64,000 nt of DNA from Vespa crabro (taxonomy: Eukaryota > Arthropoda > Insecta > Hymenoptera > Vespidae), in contig NC_060964.1 of the NCBI RefSeq assembly GCF_910589235.1, positions 7,829,207 through 7,893,206 of the forward strand. Reading direction: 5' to 3'. Positions 57,950 through 64,000 of the stretch are shown here, piece after piece (the first letter of the stretch is position 1; every line of letters starts with the position of its first letter). The position numbers and the translations under genes are program-made. The notes beneath the pieces were generated by a model, which did not search any database, was not told the origin of the DNA, and was given only the letters and a program-made list of their open reading frames with translations.

Positions 57950-58439
57950 CAGAAAAGCGAAGTTTGTCGGTCGGTTCGCATAAACTCCGAAAAGTTCTTT
58001 CTCGGTTTGACGTTTAGCCGTGCTTAAGGAGGAGCGCTTGAAAATATTGCAACGAGCTGAAGCTTGGCAGCTTCTGGTGCCGTTGTGTTCCTGTTGTTGC
58101 TCTGCTAGAACGCTGAGAGTTACTTCGAGCATGTCGTAAGACAGCAGGGAACCCTACCTATGCGAGAATGCTCGACGAGGACACGCTAGACCGGTACTAC
58201 CGCTTTTCCCCTGGCCCCTCTTCCCTTTTCTCTCTACTCTACCTTCTATTACTTTCTCTCTTTCGTTCTCTTCTCGACTTTGTCTATCTCACTTACTCTC
58301 AGCCATTCTCTTCGTGATCACGACATCAGAGAGACCAACCAAGCAAGCTAGCCAAGAAGGCATCGTAGTTGCCTTCGACGCGGACACGTTTTCTCGGTCG
58401 TGCAACCACGATCTTTCTCCTTCTCTCCTTCCTTCCTTC

Positions 58440-58479
<40 letters not shown>

Positions 58480-59830
58480 TCTTTCCTCTTTCTTTCTTTT
58501 TCTTTGGTCCCGATGCAACTGCAACGGACACGATGATCGAGGCGCGCCTTTGAGACTCGCCTATACTCTCGCATTACTCGAGCTGCTTTGGAGAAATTCT
58601 AACGAGTTTTGGCGCTATGCCAAATGAACCTTTAAGAAATTCTCTTTCCCTTCTTTCTCCATCTTACCGAACGAAAACGCGTTAAACGAAAAACGAGACT
58701 AGTCTTTCCGGCGTACTTTTTTCTTTTTTTTTTTTTTTTTTTTTTTTTTTCTTCTCCCCTATATTCCGTTTGATCAACAATAAACCAAACCTAGCAACTG
58801 TTTCTGTTTAAATAATTAAATAGCCCAATAAATTTCATGCATTATATGTGATAGAATATAGTTTCCAAAGAGTTTTGAATTATAATTGCTTTGAAATATC
58901 AATTATTGTATTATTTATATTGAATATATCGAATAAATATCGATTTTCATATCAAGCGCGTGAAATATTTCAATAATTTTTAGGAAGAGAGAGAGAGATA
59001 GATAGATAGATAGATAGACATACTATGGATACTTATTCTTCAAGCTTTTACCCTCGATCGCAATTTTAACGTCCACTTATCACGTCGATAGATATGAAGA
59101 ACCGTCGGCGCGTGTTCGTCAAGAAGAGAGGCTTACGAGAGAAGGAGGAAAAAAGAATAGAAAGAAAGAAGTAGAGAACTCGAGGAGACGTAGGTGGTGT
59201 CTCGAAAGAGTGTCGCGTCAGCGCTATGTCGGCTCGCGCGTGAACCACACGTCAGAAGTCAAGGGTTAAAGAAAGTGTAACGTCGACTAGTTCGGACTTT
59301 AGATCGTCGTTATTATTGTTAAACGTTCTCTCTCTCTCTCTCTCTCTCTCTCCCTTGAATGAGAAGAAAGGAAGAAAGAAAGAGTTGAGTAGCAAAGTTG
59401 TGTCGTTTAATCTTCTTCTCCTTCTTCTCCATCTCCTTCTTATTCTTCTTATTCTTTGAACGAGAAGTTATATAACTCTTATAGCTTGGAAACAGCTTTC
59501 GAAGCGTTCTGAATGACAAGAAAGACAGAGAAAGAAAGAGAGAGGGAGACAGAGACAGAGAGAGAGAGAGAAAGAGAGATAGAAAACCTCGTAACCTAGA
59601 AAACAGTTGTATAAGAGAGTCCACGGAAATAATGCGAACGTATGTCGGGTTTAACGTTTCTTTAATTCGCTCTCATTCTCTCGAAACTCTCTTTCCGACA
59701 ACGGCAGACACGTTTTTCCTTAGCTCTTCGCTTTCCCCGAATCCATTTCTCTGCGGGCGTGGTACTTTGTTAAGTACTTCGGTCGTGACTCCTCTTCCTT
59801 CGTCTTAATTACCGTACTTTCGGCTACTCT
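56242..59830. other. Geneless stretch with long GA/TC tracts
   Basis: The stretch holds T-rich tracts at 56731–56755 and 57004–57045, (GA)n at 57358–57411, a 72-base (GA)n at 57876–57947, (TC)n at 58446–58480, poly-T at 58727–58750, (GATA)n at 58990–59018, (TC)n at 59328–59353, and (GA)n at 59556–59576. The segment 59060–59250 is less AT-rich but shows no clear exon. Confidence 0.6.
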
Positions 59831-59836
59831 AATCGA

Positions 59837-59868
59837 CGAACCGAACCGAACCGAACCGAACCAAACCG
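59837..59868. repeat. (CGAAC)n pentanucleotide repeat
   Basis: About six units of CGAAC or near variants (one CAAAC, one CGAGC). It lies about 400 bases upstream of the candidate signal-peptide exon. Confidence 0.9.
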
Positions 59869-59942
59869 AGCCGTCGTCTCGAGTCGAATATAATAAAATA
59901 ATGAAAAAAGACGACGAAATCTGTTGGAGAACTTTCTCTCAC

Positions 59943-59972
59943 TTTTACTCGGACGCTTTATTCCGAGTAAAA
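59943..59972. repeat. Perfect hairpin, 11-bp arms and 8-base loop
   Basis: TTTTACTCGGA (59943–59953) is followed, after an 8-base loop, by its exact reverse complement (59962–59972). The 3' arm runs into AAAAAG. It could be a protein-binding dyad or a structured RNA leader. Confidence 0.8.
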
Positions 59973-60125
59973 AGAATTATCGGGCAACCTTCGCCAACTT
60001 TAACATTTCAAAGAAATGTTAATCTATTCCTTTTAATGGCATGGATATTACGTTGAACTCGACTCGAAATTTTATGATACTTGCGATCCAGACGTGGAGT
60101 AGAGAGCAGATAGAGAGAAACAGAG

Positions 60126-60158
<33 letters not shown>

Positions 60159-60262
60159 AAGAAATAGATATCGAATCGACGAGAGATAAATTTGAATCTG
60201 AATGCTCGATACGTGAAATTGTCTGGTTCGGAATCTCGTCGAGATTTCGATCGTCGACGAAG

Positions 60263-60346
60263 ATGTCAAGAGCACGCGAGAATCGAGTGCTTTTGGAATT
60301 CGCGCCGTTCTTCATTCTGATTTTCGCGTTCGCACATTTACTCCAT
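60263..60346 (+). CDS. Candidate first coding exon with signal peptide
   Basis: The ATG at 60263 has a fair context (AAG before it). The 28 codons give a basic start (MSRARENRV) followed by a hydrophobic core LEFAPFFILIFAFAHLLH, a typical secretory signal or single membrane segment. The exon ends in phase 0 at CAT|GTGAGT. Upstream frame continues open but is partly a (GA)n translation (60137–60160), so this ATG is preferred. The downstream exons were not found within the last 3.6 kb, so the mature protein is unknown. Confidence 0.35.
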
Positions 60347-60851
60347 GTGAGTGAACGAGAGAGAGAGAGAGAGGGGAGGGGAGGAGAGGAGAAGGGTAAG
60401 GGATACGCTCCCATAGGCACGCGAAAAGCTTTGAATGCGCGTGTCACTCGAAAATCCCTTGGATTGACAACAGATTCGTTCGTGACTCGTTCTGTCACTT
60501 ACGAAAGAATAAATTCTCTTGCTTTTGTTTAACTAGTACCAATCAGAATCTAATTTACATTGTGGATAATTATTCATTAAAGTTTTCAATTAATTCCCCG
60601 AATCGATTTTCGCGCTTCATAAGAAAGAATAAGAAAGAAAGAAAAGAAAAGAAAAGAAAAAATTCGGAACCTTTCAATTTGAGTAATCTCTTTATCTTTT
60701 TCTTTCTTTGGTTAATTCATTATTTCAAGAGAGAAAGTGCGAGCTTTCGATTTTATCCCATAACATCGAATAAAACGATCGAGATGGATGGATTATGAAA
60801 AGGATTCGATGAAAAGGCAGTTTTTCTAATAAGAAGTTCGCTATTCGATTT

Positions 60852-60898
<47 letters not shown>

Positions 60899-61427
60899 AT
60901 CGATAGGTTGGTAGGTGGAGTAGATAGGTACGTAGGTAGGTAAGTACTTTATGTATTTCATCCACGTTCGTTGCACGGCAGCCCCGCACACTTTAGCACA
61001 TCGTACCACGAAATGATTTCTATCGGCCGAAAGAGGAAATTAATCAGGCTTGAATGGAAGTTATTAGAGTTCATCGACATCGAATTCGTCCAAAGGGTAC
61101 AAAGGACTTGGGGCTTTTCCACGATTCTATATTGCTTTCCTTCTGCGCCTTGTCGGGTTAAGAGCCGCGGTCTTACGGAAAGAGAAGAGAAAGAGGATCG
61201 ATGTGGATGGGGGAGTAAGTAAGAAGGAACGTTTGAAAAATTTGAATGGCTGAACTCCCGGAGCTCATAAATCTAGAACAATTCTACGATAAAGGAATTC
61301 TCTCGTTCTTCTCTTTTATCGGTTACCCTGCTCTTTCCTCTTTCTTCTTCTTCTTCTTTTTTTTCTTCGACTACTATTCCTCCATCCCTTCCCCACGATC
61401 TTACTCTCTGTCCCTGTTCCTCCCCCT

Positions 61428-61467
<40 letters not shown>

Positions 61468-61697
61468 ATTTCTTTCTCTCTCATTTTCTCCGCTTTAGTT
61501 CAAGAGCTTTAATATGATTTTGTTGCCTCGCGGATATGGTGCCGCGCGAAAAGTTTCGTCTATGGAAAAAGCGCAATTAGCCCCTCGCGACATCCTGCTC
61601 CTTTAATTAGCTTCTTACCGATAAAAACACTTCCGACGTTCTAGAAACGTAGCTCTTAAAAATTTTCCTAAGTCTGAGGGGTTCGATGAGTGGGTCT

Positions 61698-61738
<41 letters not shown>

Positions 61739-62190
61739 CTCCTGCTCTCTCTTTCTTTTCTTTTCTTTTCGGTTTTTGAACAAAGTTTTACGGAAGTTGC
61801 GTATATTAAAAAAAGGACAATTTTACGACGGAATTAGCTGTTAGAAATAGACGGCACATCTTTGATCGTTCATAAAATCTCTTTTCCATATTTTTACATA
61901 AAAAAAAAAAAAAAAGCAGACAAAAAGATAGATAGGTAGATAGATAAAGGGAAAGAGATTCTCGTGGTAAGAAAGCTCTTAGAGAAATCGTCGGGAGGTA
62001 ATGAGGTGAGAGGACCGATCGGAAGATTCAACCGGATTACGAAATATTCAGCTTGCGAGAGAGAAAAAGCTGAAGAGGAAGATGAAGAGGTGACTTTTCG
62101 ATCGACAACAATTCCTACCTATCGTCGGCGCGGATTTAAATGCGAAGCTTATTGCTTCCCGAAAAGTAATCCTATCCATTGAACCTCGAC

Positions 62191-62246
<56 letters not shown>

Positions 62247-63660
62247 ACGATAAATATAGAGATGGTAGAAGAGGAAAGAAAGAGAAAGAGGGAAAAATAT
62301 AAATAAAAAGATACTAGACGGGATAATATCCGAGAGTATTTCGAAGGAAATACGGATATTTTCGCGAGCTTGAAGGAGGAGCCGAACGGCTGCGACGAAT
62401 CGCTGGAATATTCTAAACCCTCTTAAAGAGAGTCTATATCATGCTTAACTTATACGTATAGGAGATAGTTGCGCATATGTGTGTAAATATATGTATATAA
62501 TATATTATGTCTTACTATAGATGTTTTTATTTAATATAGTGCTCATTTGTATAAAGAAAATAGGATATAGAAAAAGTGTCAGAAAGTTTACAGGGTTCTA
62601 CTTTTATTTATTCAGTTACGTGTATTACGTAGATGTTTATTAAAGTATATAGGAGTCATAGTTCATTGGAGACACGTGCATAACAATCGGAGGGAGTCCA
62701 CTTGCCCGTGACATATGACACGACGTGTTCTGTCTGGGCGACGTGTCCCTCCAGTCATCGTACTCTTGCTTTTGCTCTTCCCCCCCCCCCCCCTCGTGTC
62801 GATTCCCAACCCCCGCGTAGGCCGACATATCATATTTTATTTCTTTTTTTCCTCCTTCTCCTCTATATTTTTTTCTTTTTTCTTTTTTCTTTCTACAAGC
62901 AATCTAAAGCAGAGAGGCTACTTTTTTTTTTTCTCTTCATATGTGTCTACGTACGTACATACTTACCTATCCTATCTACCTACCTACGTACGTACATACT
63001 TTTGCACTCGTTTATCGTGCGTGCAAACGAGACTCAACGTCATCGACATCGGCAACAGCCCTTCCAGAACTTGGAACTTCCTCATTAAATGTATTCTAAC
63101 GCGGAAACTACTAACACGCGGATCCTTTGACACTTTAAAAAAAAAAAAAAAAAAGCTTTGCGCGTGCGTAAAAGCGATGCCCTCGACGTGAGACCACCGC
63201 GAGAAACTAAAAGCGTGTCTGCTTTCTGAAGGGCACTACAAATCCCTCTTTCACAGCTTCTTTTCTCTTCTCTTTCTCTTCCTCTTTCACTTCCTTTTCC
63301 TTCTTCTTCTCCTTCTCTTTCTCTTTCCCCTCGTCGCACGCCGTTTACGACTTGAACTTTCGGTTAAAGACTCCTCGTTCATTATAGCAACTCGTTGCGA
63401 CGTGTGAGGTCAGTCTCGTTAGTCTTAAAATATCGATGCCGTTACTTGCAAAGTGCCACTTCTTTTTTTTTTTTATACTTGTTTTTGTTCTTCTTCTTCT
63501 TTTCTTTTCTTTATTTTTTCTATTTTGCACGAAGGAAAAAAAGAATAAACGCATCTTCATCTTCCTCCCGTGGTTGCTCTTGTATTCGTAAGCTCCTTGG
63601 AAAACTCTCGCGTTTTGTAAAATGACAGAAAGATAAAAAGAAGTCTGAGTAGTCTGAATC

Positions 63661-63709
<49 letters not shown>

Positions 63710-64000
63710 TATACGTAGATATCTGTATGTAGCGCGAAGATTTCCTACATAATAAATGTTGCATAAAGAGAAAAAGAGAGAGAGAGAAAGAGGGGGAGAG
63801 AGGGGGGAGAGAGAGAATAGTAGTAGTAGTAGAAGGGAACGTAGGTTGAAAATAAAACGACGATATCTATCCAAAATTCATGGGATCTTTAGAAAATTTG
63901 GGATTTTCGTGAAAACTCTTCGTGGAAAGAAAGGGGGCGGATCTACGCGCATCTCAAATATCTCGTAAACTCTGGTCCATGTATACATACGCGTTGTATT
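60347..64000. other. Non-coding, possible long first intron
   Basis: Main repeats: (TC)n 60859–60895 followed by GTAG units to 60945, (TC)n 61430–61465 and 61697–61739, poly-A 61900–61915, (GA)n 62192–62243, C run 62780–62792, ACGT/CTAC units 62950–62998, poly-A 63138–63154, (TA)n 63664–63707, and G/A-rich 63770–63820. The island 61500–61680 is repeat-poor. No exon is supported. Confidence 0.55.
61501..61680. promoter_or_regulatory. Candidate non-coding regulatory element
   Basis: The island is free of repeats and holds CAATTAG (61574–61580), TTTAATTAG (61612–61620) and a CCGATAAAAAC block near 61629. It is flanked by (TC)n on both sides. Clustered homeodomain-type ATTA cores suggest an enhancer. 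This is pattern-based only. Confidence 0.25.

Overview
This is eukaryotic, animal-type genomic DNA. It has spliced coding exons with GT–AG borders, long AT-rich non-coding stretches, and a very high density of microsatellites: (TC/GA)n, (TA)n, (AAT)n, (CATA)n, and A or T homopolymers. The one gene I recognise is an insect nicotinic acetylcholine receptor subunit. The AT-rich but CpG-rich composition and the microsatellite load suggest an insect, and a hymenopteran (wasp, bee or ant) is my best guess. That taxon is inference from composition and one gene.

Layout. Positions 1–16382 hold no convincing gene and are probably a long intron of, or sequence upstream within, the receptor gene, because the first exon seen begins mid-codon at M3. 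Positions 16383–19215 carry the last four coding exons of an alpha5/alpha7-clade nicotinic receptor subunit on the + strand: M3, the intracellular loop, the amphipathic MA helix, M4 and the C-terminus. A probable intron in the 3'UTR (19289–19676) leads into a repeat-rich 3'UTR exon. Positions 20500–50100 are essentially geneless: AT-rich low-complexity DNA, a perfect-period 92-bp tandem duplication (34663–34846), a diverged repeat cluster with a structured inverted-repeat block (35638–36236), and a few repeat-poor islands that look like candidate conserved regulatory elements (notably 41520–41780 and 42881–43170).

Positions 50190–51926 look like the promoter or 5' end of a second + strand gene. 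A GC-rich leader is followed by a 119-codon acidic/Gln-rich ORF whose stop overlaps (ATGA) the start of a Thr-rich ORF. That ORF ends at a good donor and joins in phase to a short terminal exon. I do not recognise the product. A third candidate is a single first coding exon with signal-peptide character at 60263–60346, preceded by a hairpin and a pentanucleotide repeat. Its downstream exons are not identified and probably lie beyond the window.

Most long open frames here are translations of simple repeats (poly-SL, IY, RE, K or F) and are not genes. I saw no rRNA, tRNA, CRISPR array, transposase or reverse-transcriptase coding sequence. No single new system stands out. The most intriguing observation is that the last receptor intron reads in frame through an (ATT)n microsatellite, so intron retention would replace M4 with a poly-isoleucine membrane-like segment and a stop codon.
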